DNA from: Microbacterium sp. USTB-Y
GTDB taxonomy: Bacteria > Actinomycetota > Actinomycetes > Actinomycetales > Microbacteriaceae
Assembly: GCF_023703415.1 (NCBI RefSeq)
Contig: NZ_JAGMTU010000003.1
Location: 496,001 to 560,000, forward strand
Reading direction: 5' to 3'
DNA: 64,000 nt
In this document: positions 49,413 to 58,911 of the stretch, piece after piece
Numbering within the stretch: the stretch's first letter is position 1
Layout of the letters: each line of letters starts with the position of its first letter
Program-made: the position numbers and the translations under genes
The notes under the pieces: model-generated
What the model saw: only the letters and a program-made list of their open reading frames with translations
Databases searched by the model: none
Told to the model about the DNA's origin: nothing

Positions 49413-50840
49413 TCAGCCCCGCGCGGCCCACCAGTCGCGCAGGCGCTGCTCGGCGGCCTCGGGGCCGATGAGGCCTTCGTCGAGACGGAGCTCGAGCAGG
49501 AAGCGGTACGCCTCGCCGACCTCGCGTCCCGGTGCGATGCCGAGGATCCGCTGCACGTCGTTGCCGTCGAGCTCGGGGCGGATCGCGTCGATCTCCTCCT
49601 GCTCGCGGAGGTCGGCGATGCGCTGCTCGATGTCGTCGTACGCCGAGGCGAGACGTGCCGCCTTGCGCCGGTTGCGGGTCGTGACGTCCGCACGGGTGAG
49701 GATGTGCAGCCGCTCGAGCTGGTCGCCCGCGTCGCGCACATAGCGGCGCACCGCCGAGTCGGTCCACGCCCCCTCCGCGTAGCCGAAGAAGCGCAGGTGC
49801 AGCTCGATGAGCTTCGCGACCGCATCGGTCGACTCCTTGTCGAACCGCAGCGCCTGCAGACGCTTGCGGGCGAGGCGGGATCCGACGACGTCGTGGTGGT
49901 GGAAGCTCACCGCGCCGCCCGGCTCGAGCCGGCGGGTGCGCGGCTTGCCGATGTCGTGCAGCAGCACTGCCAGACGCAGGATCGCGTCGGCGGGCTCGTC
50001 GGGGTGGCGTTCCCGCTCGAGCGCGATGGCCTGCTCCAGGGCGGTCAGCGAGTGCTCGTATACGTCCTTGTGGTGATGGTGCTCGTCGATCTCGAGGCGC
50101 AGCGCGCTCACCTCGGGCAGGAACTCGTCGATGAGGCCGGTGTCGACGAGCACGCGGATCCCCCGCACGGGGTCCGACGACTGCAGCAGCCGTACGAGTT
50201 CCGCCTGGATGCGCTCCGGACTCACGATCGTGAGCGTCTGCCGCAGCTCGGCGATCGCCGCGAGCGTCCCCTCCTCGATCCCGAAGCCGAGCTGGGCGCT
50301 GAACCGGGCGGCACGGAGCATGCGCAGCGGGTCGTCGCCGAAGCTCACCTCGGGTGCCGTCGGGGTGCGCAGGAGACCGGCGATGAGGTCCTCCACTCCC
50401 CCGGTCGGATCCACGAGGCGCTGCTGGGGAACCAGGAACGCCATCGCGTTCACCGTGAAGTCGCGACGCACGAGGTCGCCGTCGATGTCGTCGCCGAACT
50501 GCACGACGGGCTTGCGGGTGACGCCGTCGTAGGCATCCGCGCGGTAGGTCGTGATCTCGACCTGCTCGCCGTGCACACGCGCGCCGATCGTGCCGAACTC
50601 GCGCCCGATGTCCCAGTGCGCAGTCGCGAGGGGCTTGACGAGGCGGAGGATGTCGTCGGGACGCGCGTTCGTGGTGAAGTCGAGATCGTGGGTGACCCTG
50701 CCGAGCAGGGCGTCACGCACCGGGCCGCCCACCACCGCGAGGTCGAACCCGGCGTCGGCGAACGCACCGGCCAGGATCCGCACGACCGGATTCTCGGCGA
50801 GGGCGCCCAGGCGCGCGAGGGATTCGGCCATGTTGAGCAT
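49413..50840 (-). CDS. CCA-adding tRNA nucleotidyltransferase (class II, with HD domain)
   Basis: This 475-residue protein has the nucleotidyltransferase core LAVVGGPVRDALLGRVTHDLDFTT (GG and DxD motifs, residues 36-56), then RDFTVNAMAFLV and the RMLRAARFSAQLGFG head. An HD phosphohydrolase domain has HHHHKDVYEHSL and LAVLLHDIGKPRT. It adds or repairs the 3' CCA of tRNAs. This gene is a conserved neighbour of the DUF6049-murJ-trxB block in actinobacteria. ATG 50840 is chosen with GGAAACC upstream; ATG 50831 is an alternative. Confidence 0.93.
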   Translation of the reverse strand: MLNMAESLARLGALAENPVVRILAGAFADAGFDLAVVGGPVRDALLGRVTHDLDFTTNARPDDILRLVKPLATAHWDIGREFGTIGARVHGEQVEITTYRADAYDGVTRKPVVQFGDDIDGDLVRRDFTVNAMAFLVPQQRLVDPTGGVEDLIAGLLRTPTAPEVSFGDDPLRMLRAARFSAQLGFGIEEGTLAAIAELRQTLTIVSPERIQAELVRLLQSSDPVRGIRVLVDTGLIDEFLPEVSALRLEIDEHHHHKDVYEHSLTALEQAIALERERHPDEPADAILRLAVLLHDIGKPRTRRLEPGGAVSFHHHDVVGSRLARKRLQALRFDKESTDAVAKLIELHLRFFGYAEGAWTDSAVRRYVRDAGDQLERLHILTRADVTTRNRRKAARLASAYDDIEQRIADLREQEEIDAIRPELDGNDVQRILGIAPGREVGEAYRFLLELRLDEGLIGPEAAEQRLRDWWAARG

Positions 50841-50949
50841 GGTTTCCAGGGTACCGGGGCGCACGTGGGAGGTGCGGTGCCGGCGTCTCGCCGACCGCGT
50901 CCGAGGCGGCGCGACGACCGTCGCTCAGACGTCGTGGATCAGCAGGGGA

Positions 50950-51261
50950 TCAGAACGTCGGGCCGCTGGACGACGGAAACGGCGTACCGCCAACCTCGCG
51001 GATGGCCCGCTGCTCAGCCCTGATCTGACCGAGGATCAGAGCGCTCAGCGCCATCCCGCTGATCACCGCCACACCCACGACGAGCCACATGCCGAACTGC
51101 GGATCCACGAGCTTGAGCACGTAGACGACCACGATCGCGCCCACCAGCACCGGAGCCTCGACGCACGCGAAGGCGACGAGCATGCGGGTACGACGGCGCC
51201 GGAAGTCCTCGGCGATGCGACGCACCTGCGCGGGGGTCGAGTAGTCCGTCGCGTCCGTCAT
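50950..51261 (-). CDS. Two-TM membrane protein of unknown function (103 aa)
   Basis: From ATG 51261 (GTCGGAGGA upstream) this protein has an N-terminal polar, Arg-rich helix (AQVRRIAEDFRRRRTRM), TM1 (LVAFACVEAPVLVGAIVVVYVL) and TM2 (FGMWLVVGVAVISGMALSALILG). The short C-terminus ends SSGPTF. No family name was recognised. It lies between the CCA enzyme and the esterase gene, all on the minus strand. Confidence 0.75.
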   Translation of the reverse strand: MTDATDYSTPAQVRRIAEDFRRRRTRMLVAFACVEAPVLVGAIVVVYVLKLVDPQFGMWLVVGVAVISGMALSALILGQIRAEQRAIREVGGTPFPSSSGPTF

Positions 51262-51353
51262 TCCTCCGACCCTATCCGGGTGCCGCCGCCGGCGCCCCGG
51301 GGCGGACTGCACCGGGGGGATCCGCGGCCGCCCGGACGCGAGCGGTTGAGGAC

Positions 51354-52271
51354 TCAGTCCGCTGACGCCGCGGCGCGCTCCGCCAGGCGGTCGGCGAGGA
51401 AGACGGCCGCGCGGTCGAGCGCGCGATCGGCCGCGGCGAGCGCACCCACGGCCGTCTGATAGTTGTGCGGTGCCCGTGCCGCGGACTCCAGTGTCACGTC
51501 GACGTCGGCGTGGGCCGCGTTCACCGCGAGACGGAGCGCGTCGTCGTGCAGCAGCTCTCTGCTGCCCACCTGGATCAGCAACGGAGGAAGGCCGCTCAGA
51601 TCCGCGAAGACGGGGCTCGCCAGCGGCGAGCGCGCCGCCTGTTCTGCGTCGTGCTCGGGAAGGTAGCGGCGTACGTATGCGGCGATGTCGTCCGGGCGGA
51701 ACAGCGGATCGTCCCCGTCGCGTCCGGTGAAGGAGGCGCCGCTCAGGGTGAGGTCGGTCTGCGGGGAGAACACGGCGGCGGCGGCCGGCATGCCGAGCCC
51801 GGCTTCCCGTGCCGCGAGGAGCGTGGCCACCGCGAGTCCGCCTCCCGCCGAGTCGCCGGCGATGACGAGCCGGCCGGCTCCGTGCCGATCGGCGAGTTCG
51901 GCGTACGCAGCGAGGGCGTCGTCCACGGCCGCGGGGAACCGGTGCTCCGGCGCCAGCCGGTAGTCGAGCGAGTACGCCGTCGCGCCCGTCCGCACGGCGA
52001 GGCCCGCGGCCACGCCGACACCGGTCTCCGCAGATCCGAGCACGAAGCCTCCGCCGTGCAGGTACAGGAGGATCCCCTCTCCGGCACCGTCGGGGCGCAG
52101 CTCGATCGCGGGCCGGCCTCCCAGCCGCCGGAGTGCCGAACCGACCCCGGCCGGCGGCGGGACGGCGCCGCGCGAGAACGCGCGCCTCATGTCCTCGACG
52201 GTCGCGTCCGCAGGGAAGCGGTTCTTCGCGTAGTTCCCGGACAGCTGGTCGAACTCGGCTCGCGTCTGCAT
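51354..52271 (-). CDS. Alpha/beta hydrolase, HSL-type esterase
   Basis: This 305-residue protein has the hormone-sensitive-lipase family oxyanion motif LYLHGGGFVLGS (HGGGF at 72-76), the nucleophile elbow GDSAGGGLAV with Ser141, an acidic residue in FRPDDIAAYVRRYLPE or nearby, and a late His in the APHNYQTAVGAL region. These are carboxylesterases on short acyl esters. It has no signal peptide, so it is cytoplasmic. It lies 43 bases from the luciferase-like oxidoreductase on the same strand. Confidence 0.9.
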   Translation of the reverse strand: MQTRAEFDQLSGNYAKNRFPADATVEDMRRAFSRGAVPPPAGVGSALRRLGGRPAIELRPDGAGEGILLYLHGGGFVLGSAETGVGVAAGLAVRTGATAYSLDYRLAPEHRFPAAVDDALAAYAELADRHGAGRLVIAGDSAGGGLAVATLLAAREAGLGMPAAAAVFSPQTDLTLSGASFTGRDGDDPLFRPDDIAAYVRRYLPEHDAEQAARSPLASPVFADLSGLPPLLIQVGSRELLHDDALRLAVNAAHADVDVTLESAARAPHNYQTAVGALAAADRALDRAAVFLADRLAERAAASAD

Positions 52272-52314
52272 GGCTCCCGAATGTAGAGGAGGCCTCAGAC
52301 CTTTCCGCGGGGGT

Positions 52315-53370
52315 TCAGACGGCGACGCCCTGCACGGGTCCCTCGGTGTTCGGCTTCCAGCCCAGAGCCGGGGCGACGTGTTCGGCGAACGCCTGCAGCA
52401 CGTGCAGGTTGTACTCCGGCCCCAGCTGGTTCGGGATCGTCAGCATGAGGGTGTCGGCCGCCATGACGGCCTCGTCCTGCTTCAGCTGGGAGATCAGCAC
52501 GTCGGGCTCGGCCGCGTACGTCTTGCCGAAGGTGGAGCGGAAGCCGTCGATCACGCCGATCTGGTCGTGGTTCTCCTCCGAGCGCAGCCCGAAATAGGCG
52601 CGGTCCTGGTCGGACACCAGCGGGAACACGCTCCGGCTCACCGAGACCCGAGGGGCGCCGGTGTGGCCGGCGTCCTTGTACGCGGTACGGAACAGCTCGA
52701 TCTGCTCCCGCTGCAGCTCGTGGAACGGCTGTCCCGTGGCCTCGGTGACGAGCGTCGAGCTCATCATGTTGAGGCCCATCCGCCCGGTGCTCTCGGCCGT
52801 CGCGCGGGACCCGGATCCCCACCAGATGTGATCGCGCAGGGTAGGCGACTGCGGCTCGATCGCGAGGTAGTGCCCGGCGCCGACCATGCGCGGGTCGCCG
52901 GGGGCGATGCGCTCGCCCTCGATCGCGCGCAGGAACAGCTCGAACTTCTCGCGCGCCATCACGCTGCCGCGCTCGGAGTCCTCGCCGTCCTCGTAGCCGA
53001 ACGTGCGGTAGCCCTGCAGGGCCGTCTCGGGTGAGCCGCGGCTCACACCGAGCGCGATCCGGCCGTCGGCGATGAGGTCGAGCGCCGCCGCCTCCTCGGC
53101 GAACTGGAAGGGGTTCTCGTAGCGCATGTCGATGACGCCGGTTCCCACCTCGATGCGGCGGGTGCGGGCAGCCATCGCCGTCAGCAGCGGCATCGGCGAC
53201 GCGGCCTGCCGCGCCCAGTGGTGCACGCGCACGTAGGCGCCGTTCACGCCGATCTCGTCGGCGCCCTCGGCCAGTTCGATCGTCTGACGCAGCATGTCGC
53301 CGGCGGTGCGCGTGACCGATCCGGGCACGTCGCCGTAGTGCCCGAAGGAGAGGAATCCGAAAGCCTTCAT
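52315..53370 (-). CDS. LLM-class flavin-dependent oxidoreductase
   Basis: This 351-residue TIM-barrel protein starts MKAFGFLSFGHYGDVPGSVT and shows YVRVHHWARQAASPMPLLTAMAARTRRIEVGTGVIDMRYENP, then LIADGRIALGVSRGSPETALQGY, typical of bacterial luciferase-like (F420 or FMN) monooxygenases. The final part contains PNQLGPEYNLHVLQAFAEHVAPALG. Cofactor specificity cannot be read from sequence alone. It is a probable operon partner of the downstream HSL esterase. Confidence 0.88.
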   Translation of the reverse strand: MKAFGFLSFGHYGDVPGSVTRTAGDMLRQTIELAEGADEIGVNGAYVRVHHWARQAASPMPLLTAMAARTRRIEVGTGVIDMRYENPFQFAEEAAALDLIADGRIALGVSRGSPETALQGYRTFGYEDGEDSERGSVMAREKFELFLRAIEGERIAPGDPRMVGAGHYLAIEPQSPTLRDHIWWGSGSRATAESTGRMGLNMMSSTLVTEATGQPFHELQREQIELFRTAYKDAGHTGAPRVSVSRSVFPLVSDQDRAYFGLRSEENHDQIGVIDGFRSTFGKTYAAEPDVLISQLKQDEAVMAADTLMLTIPNQLGPEYNLHVLQAFAEHVAPALGWKPNTEGPVQGVAV

Positions 53371-53398
53371 GATCTATTCGAACGCATGGATCCGGGAT

Positions 53399-54991
53399 CT
53401 ATTCCGCGATGTCCGGATCCACTCGGACGAGGAAGCCGTCGGTCACGAGCGTGCGCAGCCTCGGTTCCAGATCGGCCCAGAGCGCGGCCGGCGGCACCTC
53501 GAACAGCTCGGCGAGCGCGCTCGTGATCTGTCCGACCGTCAGTTCGCCGTCGCAGACCCCGACGAAGCCGGCGAGAGCCGGATCCACCGACACGGTGCGG
53601 CCGAACCCGCCGCCCTGGCGCAGCTCGATCACGGAGGGCGCGTCCTGACCCGGGATGTGGTGGCGCGCCTCGGTGACATCGGGAGCGACGAGCAGCCGGT
53701 CGGGCACTCCGTCGGCGAGCGCGTCATGCCCGGCGAGGCCGTCCCGGAAGGCCCGCCCCGCGCTCGTGACCGCCTGGGCGATGGTCTCGAAGCGGCGCAG
53801 CGGCGGCACCGGAGTGCCGGATTCCCGCACTGCAGGGCGGCGGATCAGCACATACCCGAAGCCGATCTCGGTCACGCCTCGGGCATCGAAGTCGTCCAGC
53901 CACGCATCGAGCAGCGAATCGAACGCCGGGTCCCGCGGCGTCGTGCCGCCGTCGCGGATCCACAGCTCCGCATAGCCGAGCGGCGACAGCGTCTCGCGCT
54001 GCACGACCCAGGCATCCAGCGCCGGATCGATCCACGACTCCAGCCGGCGCACGCCCAGCGCCCCGGTCTCCGAGCCCGTCGCCCCCGCCCCGGGACCCGT
54101 CGAAGGGTCGATGGACTCCCAGTTGCCGAGCAATTGCGCCGACCCTCCTGGGACGAGGTGCTGCGGCGCGGTGCGCACGAACGCCTCGACCAGCGCGTCG
54201 CCGACGAGCCCCCCGTCGCGGTACTCGTACTCGGGCACGTCGGCGCCGCGCGGGGTGATGACGAACGGCGGGTTGGAGACGATCAGACCGAAGCTCTCCC
54301 CGGCCACCGGTTCGAAGAGACTCCCGAGCCGGAACTCGATGTTGTGCACGCCGGCGAGCATGGCGTTCAGCTCCGCATAGGCGAGCGCGCGTTCGGAGAT
54401 GTCCGTCGCGACCACGGATCCGGCGTGCCGCGAGACCAGCAGCGCCTGGATTCCGCATCCGGTGCCGAGATCCAGGGCTCGTTCGACCTCGATCGGCATC
54501 ACCAAGGACGCCAGAGTCCGGGAGGCGCCGCCGACGCCCAGCACGTGATCGGGAGGCAGCACGCCGTCCTCGTCGAGGTGCTGCAGGGCCAGCTCGTCGA
54601 GGTCGCTCGCGATCCACCACTCCCCCACGCCGTCCGCGTCGACGAAGGACTGCGGGCGGATGAGCGCCGCGGGCACGACCAGATCGTCGGAACGGTACGC
54701 CAGCCCCAGTCGTTCGACGCCGTCCACGCCGGTGCGGGGCAGGGCCGCCGCGACGTCGGAGAGCGGCTGCGGCATGCCGAGCACGAAGAGGCGTCCGAGC
54801 GTCGCGAGCGGATCGGTGCGTGCGGCGAGCGCCCGCAGGAGCGGCGAACGGATCCCTCGGGCGAGCGCGTCGTCGGCCTCGGCGCCCCAGGCGTCGCGCA
54901 ACGGCTCGGAGCGCAGATCGGCCGCGTCAAGGTCGGCGGCGAGCGCCGCGCAGAGCAGCGAATCAGGGCGGGGCGTCAGGTGTCGGACCAC
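53399..54991 (-). CDS. Class I SAM-dependent methyltransferase (DUF7059/DUF7782-type)
   Basis: This 530-residue protein has an N-terminal helical domain (LCAALAADLDAADLRSEPLR...LGRLFVLGMPQPL), then a Rossmann methyltransferase core with RALDLGTGCGIQALLVSRHAG, ATDISERALAYAELNA, and LIVSNPPFVITP, the NPPF motif of HemK/PrmC/RlmA-type N-methyltransferases. A C-terminal domain of about 200 residues follows. It may methylate rRNA, a protein or DNA; target unknown. It is encoded convergent to nothing and divergent from the DUF6049 gene. Confidence 0.85.
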   Translation of the reverse strand: MVRHLTPRPDSLLCAALAADLDAADLRSEPLRDAWGAEADDALARGIRSPLLRALAARTDPLATLGRLFVLGMPQPLSDVAAALPRTGVDGVERLGLAYRSDDLVVPAALIRPQSFVDADGVGEWWIASDLDELALQHLDEDGVLPPDHVLGVGGASRTLASLVMPIEVERALDLGTGCGIQALLVSRHAGSVVATDISERALAYAELNAMLAGVHNIEFRLGSLFEPVAGESFGLIVSNPPFVITPRGADVPEYEYRDGGLVGDALVEAFVRTAPQHLVPGGSAQLLGNWESIDPSTGPGAGATGSETGALGVRRLESWIDPALDAWVVQRETLSPLGYAELWIRDGGTTPRDPAFDSLLDAWLDDFDARGVTEIGFGYVLIRRPAVRESGTPVPPLRRFETIAQAVTSAGRAFRDGLAGHDALADGVPDRLLVAPDVTEARHHIPGQDAPSVIELRQGGGFGRTVSVDPALAGFVGVCDGELTVGQITSALAELFEVPPAALWADLEPRLRTLVTDGFLVRVDPDIAE

Positions 54992-55129
54992 GGCGTCAGC
55001 CTACGCGGCGCAGCGAGACCGGCATCTCCCCCGATGCTCGTCCTGCCCACCTCCAGGGATCCGCACACCGCGCCGCCTAGACTCTCAAGGCCAGCACTCG
55101 CCGCGCCCCGCGCGCCCGACGGATCCTCG

Positions 55130-57280
55130 ATGACTGCGACAACGACTGTGAGATCTCCCCTGCGCCAGCGCCTCCGCCGCGCGGCCGGGGCGCTCGTCGT
55201 CGCCCTCGGCCTCGTGCTGCCGCTCGCCGCACCGACGCCGGTCGCTGCAGCGAGCACTCCGGCGCCGAGCCCCACGCAGACGCCCTCGCACGCGGGCCTG
55301 CTGCTCTCCCTGCTCCCCGACGCCAACGGCGCCTATGTCTCCGGCAGCCCGCTGACGGCGACTCTGACGCTGCGCAATGACGCCACCACCGGGCTCGGTG
55401 CGGGCACTGTCCACCTCGAGCTCGGCCGCACGGCCCTCGCCGACCGCCGTGCAGTGGGCGCCTGGCTGGACGGATCCGCCGACGCGCCCGCACTCAGCCC
55501 CATCGGCGATGTGCGGACCACGGTGCTGGATGCCGAGGGCGTCTCCCGCACGCAGGTCGTCGTACCGGGCGCCGATGTCGGGGCGCTGAACCCCGGCGTC
55601 TATCCCCTGCGCGCGCGTTTCGAGGCGGCAGCGACGGGGAGCCCGACCTCCTCGGCCGAGTCGCGCACCGCCCTCGTCGTCGCGCAGGGTGCGCCCGCGA
55701 CGGTCGTCACGGTCGTCCCCATCACGGCGGCGCCCGAGGGCGTCCTGCTCAGCGCGACCGAGCTCACGGCGCTCACCGCCCCGGAGGGAGCCCTCACCGC
55801 GCAGCTCGACGGCGTCGCGGGCACACCGGCCGTGCTCGCGGTCGACCCCTCGATCGTCGCGGCGATCCGGGTGCTGGGCACCGCCGCCCCCGCGACGGCT
55901 GTGGCATGGCTCTCCCGGCTCGAGGCGCTCCCCAACGAGCGCTTCTCCCTGCAGTTCGCCGACGCCGACACCACCGCACAGGCGGCGGCCGGGCTGACTG
56001 CGCCACTCGCGGTGGATGACTTCACCCCCTTCCTCGGTCCCGCGGGCACTCCCACGACCCCGACGCCGACCCCCACCGCGACGACGGCCACGACGGCCGG
56101 TGCCGTGCCCTCCACGGCCGATGCGATCGCCGGCGCACGCACCGACATCCTGTGGCCGCGCGGCGAGGTGACCGCCGATCAGGTGGCGACGATGTCGCAC
56201 TACGGCCCGGCAGGGGGCGACACGGTGTCGATCCTGCCCTCGACGAGTTTCACGGCGGGCGCGCAAGGTGCGGCGGTCGCCGCACGGGGCTCGGTCGGTG
56301 GCTCCTCCGTGCTCGTCGCCGACGCCGCCGTGTCCGCCGCGCTGAGCGCCGCAGCGGCGCAGTCCGATGCCTCGGCCCGCGGCGGGGCACTGATCACCGC
56401 CAATGCGATGCTCTGGTTCGACGCCCCCGGTTCGACCGTTCTCGCCGGGCTCGCACGCGCCGACACCCGCTCCGAAGAGGGGCTCTCCAGCGCGGTGACG
56501 GCCTTCAGCGGAGGCCTCGATGGCCGCCTCGACCGCGTGCTGTCGAACCCTCCCACCGAGCTGACGGTCTCCACCGAGTCGGCCGAGGACAGGGGCGCCG
56601 CCGTCGTCACGCTGAATCAGGATGCCGACAAGCTCACACAGTTCGCGACCATCCTGGAGCGCCCCGCCGACCTGACGGTACGCGAGCGCATCTCGATGAT
56701 GCGCCTGCTCGGCGTCGGGCTGCACACCACGCCCGATGACTTCGCCTCGGCGCTGCGGACGCACCGACAGGCGACGCAGAAGACCCTGAACGCCGTCGGG
56801 ATCCAGCCGTCCAATCCGATCCTGATCAGCCCCAAGGTCACCGTGCCCGTATGGGTGCGCAACGAGCTCCCCTACCCGGTGCGCGTGCGGCTGAACGTCG
56901 TCCCCAGCGATTCGCGGATCGACGTGCCGAAGGCGACCGACGTCGAGGCCCAGCCGTCCAGCACCACGCCGGTGCGCCTGCCGCTGGAGTCGCACGTCGC
57001 CACCGCCGAGATCACGCTCACGATGTCGCTCACGAGCCCGACCGGCGTCGCGATCGGGCCGCAGCAGACCGCGCGACTCACGATCCGTGCCGAGTGGGAG
57101 ACCATCGGCCTCGTCGTGTTCGGCGCCCTCGGCCTGCTGCTCATCGCCGGAGGAATCTTCCGCACCATCCGCCGGCGCAGGGCCGCCGCGGAGAAGCATT
57201 CCGCAGACGGCATGGATCCATCGGAGGATGATGTCGCAACGGACGGTGATGTCGCCACGGGTGAGGAGAAGCATGAGTAG
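55130..57280 (+). CDS. DUF6049 secreted/membrane protein
   Basis: This 716-residue protein has an N-terminal signal peptide (RRAAGALVVALGLVLPLAAPTPVAAAS), a long extracytoplasmic Ala/Thr-rich part (LLLSLLPDANGAYVSGSPLTATLTLRND, NEL-type beta segments), the RPADLTVRERISMMRLLG stretch, and a C-terminal TM (ETIGLVVFGALGLLLIAGGIF) with a basic cytoplasmic tail. The layout and its place directly before murJ identify it as the DUF6049 family of the actinobacterial murJ locus. It may act in cell-wall export, but its role is unknown. ATG 55130 is the first start compatible with the signal peptide. Confidence 0.9.
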   Translation: MTATTTVRSPLRQRLRRAAGALVVALGLVLPLAAPTPVAAASTPAPSPTQTPSHAGLLLSLLPDANGAYVSGSPLTATLTLRNDATTGLGAGTVHLELGRTALADRRAVGAWLDGSADAPALSPIGDVRTTVLDAEGVSRTQVVVPGADVGALNPGVYPLRARFEAAATGSPTSSAESRTALVVAQGAPATVVTVVPITAAPEGVLLSATELTALTAPEGALTAQLDGVAGTPAVLAVDPSIVAAIRVLGTAAPATAVAWLSRLEALPNERFSLQFADADTTAQAAAGLTAPLAVDDFTPFLGPAGTPTTPTPTPTATTATTAGAVPSTADAIAGARTDILWPRGEVTADQVATMSHYGPAGGDTVSILPSTSFTAGAQGAAVAARGSVGGSSVLVADAAVSAALSAAAAQSDASARGGALITANAMLWFDAPGSTVLAGLARADTRSEEGLSSAVTAFSGGLDGRLDRVLSNPPTELTVSTESAEDRGAAVVTLNQDADKLTQFATILERPADLTVRERISMMRLLGVGLHTTPDDFASALRTHRQATQKTLNAVGIQPSNPILISPKVTVPVWVRNELPYPVRVRLNVVPSDSRIDVPKATDVEAQPSSTTPVRLPLESHVATAEITLTMSLTSPTGVAIGPQQTARLTIRAEWETIGLVVFGALGLLLIAGGIFRTIRRRRAAAEKHSADGMDPSEDDVATDGDVATGEEKHE

Positions 57281-58889
57281 CCTCGGCCGCGCGAGCGCCC
57301 TGCTCGCGGCAGGCACCATGGTGTCGCGGATCACCGGCCTGCTGCGCACGATCGTGCTGGTGGGCGTGATCGGGGCCGTGGGCAAGGCCCCGGATGCCTT
57401 CGCGCTCGCCAATCAGCTGCCGAACGATGTGTTCTCGATCATCTCGGTGGGGCTGCTCACCGCGGTTCTCGTGCCCCAGATCGTCAAGGCGGTCGCCGGG
57501 GAGGACGGCGGCAGCGCGTTCATCTCGAAGATCTTCACTGCCGGCACCGTCCTGCTGCTCGCAGCCACCGCCGTGGCGATGCTCGCCGCGCCCTGGATCG
57601 TCACCGTCATCATGAAGGCGGGTACGACCGTCGAGCAGCAGCAGCTCGCCATCGCCTTCGCGTACTGGTGCCTGCCGCAGATCTTCTTCTACGGTCTCTA
57701 CGCCCTCATCGGGGAGACGCTGAACGCGCGCAAGATCTTCGGGCCGTTCACCTGGGCGCCGGTCGTGAACAACGTGGTCTCGATCGCCGGTTTCCTCATC
57801 ATCGGCTCCCTCTTCGGAACGCCGCTGACCGATGTCTCCGACTGGCCCGCCGACCGCATCGCCTGGCTCGGAGCCACGGCCACCCTGGGCATCGCCGTGC
57901 AGGCGGGCGTCCTGCTCGCGTTCTGGCCGCGCACCAGGCTCGCGCTACGCGTCGACTTCCGCTGGCGCGGGGTGGGTCTCAGCAACGTCGGCAAGCTCGC
58001 CGGCTGGACCATGCTCATGGCGCTGTCGAGCCTCATCGCCGGGTTCTACCAGCACAGCGTCGCGCTCGAGGCATCGGGCGATGACGTCTCCCTCACCGTG
58101 ATGAACAACGCCTGGCTGATCTTCATGCTCCCCTACTCGGTGATCGTGCTGTCGATCGGCACCCCCTATTTCACTCAGCTCAGCGAGCACGCCCATGCCG
58201 GACGCATCGATGACCTGCGCGGCGACATCGGCCGCAGCATCCGCACCCTCGGCTTCTTCCTGACGGGCGCTCTCGCCGCCGTGGTCGCCGCGACGATCCC
58301 CGCCTCGCGCATCTTCACCGACAACCCCGACGAGGCCCAGGCCGCGGCCCTCGTGCTCGTCGGCTACCTGGTCGCCCTGCTGCCCCTTGCGGTCCTCTTC
58401 ATCGTGCAGCGCACGTTCTACGCTCTCGGCGACACCCGCACGCCCTTCTTCTTCACGATCTTCCAGTGCGTGCTCATCGCCGCCACCGCTTTCGGGACGA
58501 AGCTGCTCCACGAGGCCGGCATCGTCCCGCTGTCGGCGCTGGCGGCGACGCTGGCGCTCGGTCAGTCCCTGGCCAGCATCCTGCAGACGATCGTCGCGAC
58601 GGCGCTCCTGCACCGCCGTCTCAACGGCATCGGCACAGGCCGGTGGATCCTCGCGCTGGGCCGATTCGTCCTCGCGGCGATCCCCGCCACGGCGGCGGGC
58701 TGGGGAGTCTTCCTCCTCCTCGGCGGCGCGCACGGGTGGACGACAGCGGACCGGATCCCGGCGGCGATCGGCTGCCTCATCATCGCTGGGGCGGTCCTCG
58801 TGGTCTATCTCGGCCTGCTCGCTCTGCTGCGCGCTCCGGAACTCGACGCGCTGAAGGGCCTCGTGCGCCGCTTCGCGCCGTCCCGATGA
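57273..58889 (+). CDS. murJ: Lipid II flippase MurJ
   Basis: This 538-residue protein starts at ATG 57273 (GAGGAGA upstream, eight-base overlap with DUF6049). It has about 14 TM helices of the MOP/MATE flippase fold: ALLAAGTMVSRITGLLRTIVLVGVIG, DAFALANQLPNDVFSIIS, AYWCLPQIFFYGLYALIGETLNAR, LMALSSLIAGFYQ, VQRTFYALGDTRTPFFFTI. It moves the peptidoglycan precursor lipid II to the outer leaflet. The DUF6049-murJ-trxB-trxA order is conserved in Microbacteriaceae. Confidence 0.93.
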   Translation: MSSLGRASALLAAGTMVSRITGLLRTIVLVGVIGAVGKAPDAFALANQLPNDVFSIISVGLLTAVLVPQIVKAVAGEDGGSAFISKIFTAGTVLLLAATAVAMLAAPWIVTVIMKAGTTVEQQQLAIAFAYWCLPQIFFYGLYALIGETLNARKIFGPFTWAPVVNNVVSIAGFLIIGSLFGTPLTDVSDWPADRIAWLGATATLGIAVQAGVLLAFWPRTRLALRVDFRWRGVGLSNVGKLAGWTMLMALSSLIAGFYQHSVALEASGDDVSLTVMNNAWLIFMLPYSVIVLSIGTPYFTQLSEHAHAGRIDDLRGDIGRSIRTLGFFLTGALAAVVAATIPASRIFTDNPDEAQAAALVLVGYLVALLPLAVLFIVQRTFYALGDTRTPFFFTIFQCVLIAATAFGTKLLHEAGIVPLSALAATLALGQSLASILQTIVATALLHRRLNGIGTGRWILALGRFVLAAIPATAAGWGVFLLLGGAHGWTTADRIPAAIGCLIIAGAVLVVYLGLLALLRAPELDALKGLVRRFAPSR

Positions 58890-58911
58890 ACACCGGCATC
58901 CACCCGCCGTC

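Noticed and set aside
49413..49825. Several plus and minus frames rich in Arg/Ser antisense to the CCA-adding enzyme
   Set aside because: They have no start signals and overlap a strongly conserved gene.
53369..57280. A 1303-codon plus-strand frame ending in the DUF6049 protein
   Set aside because: The first 587 codons are antisense to the methyltransferase gene; the signal peptide at 55130 marks the true start.
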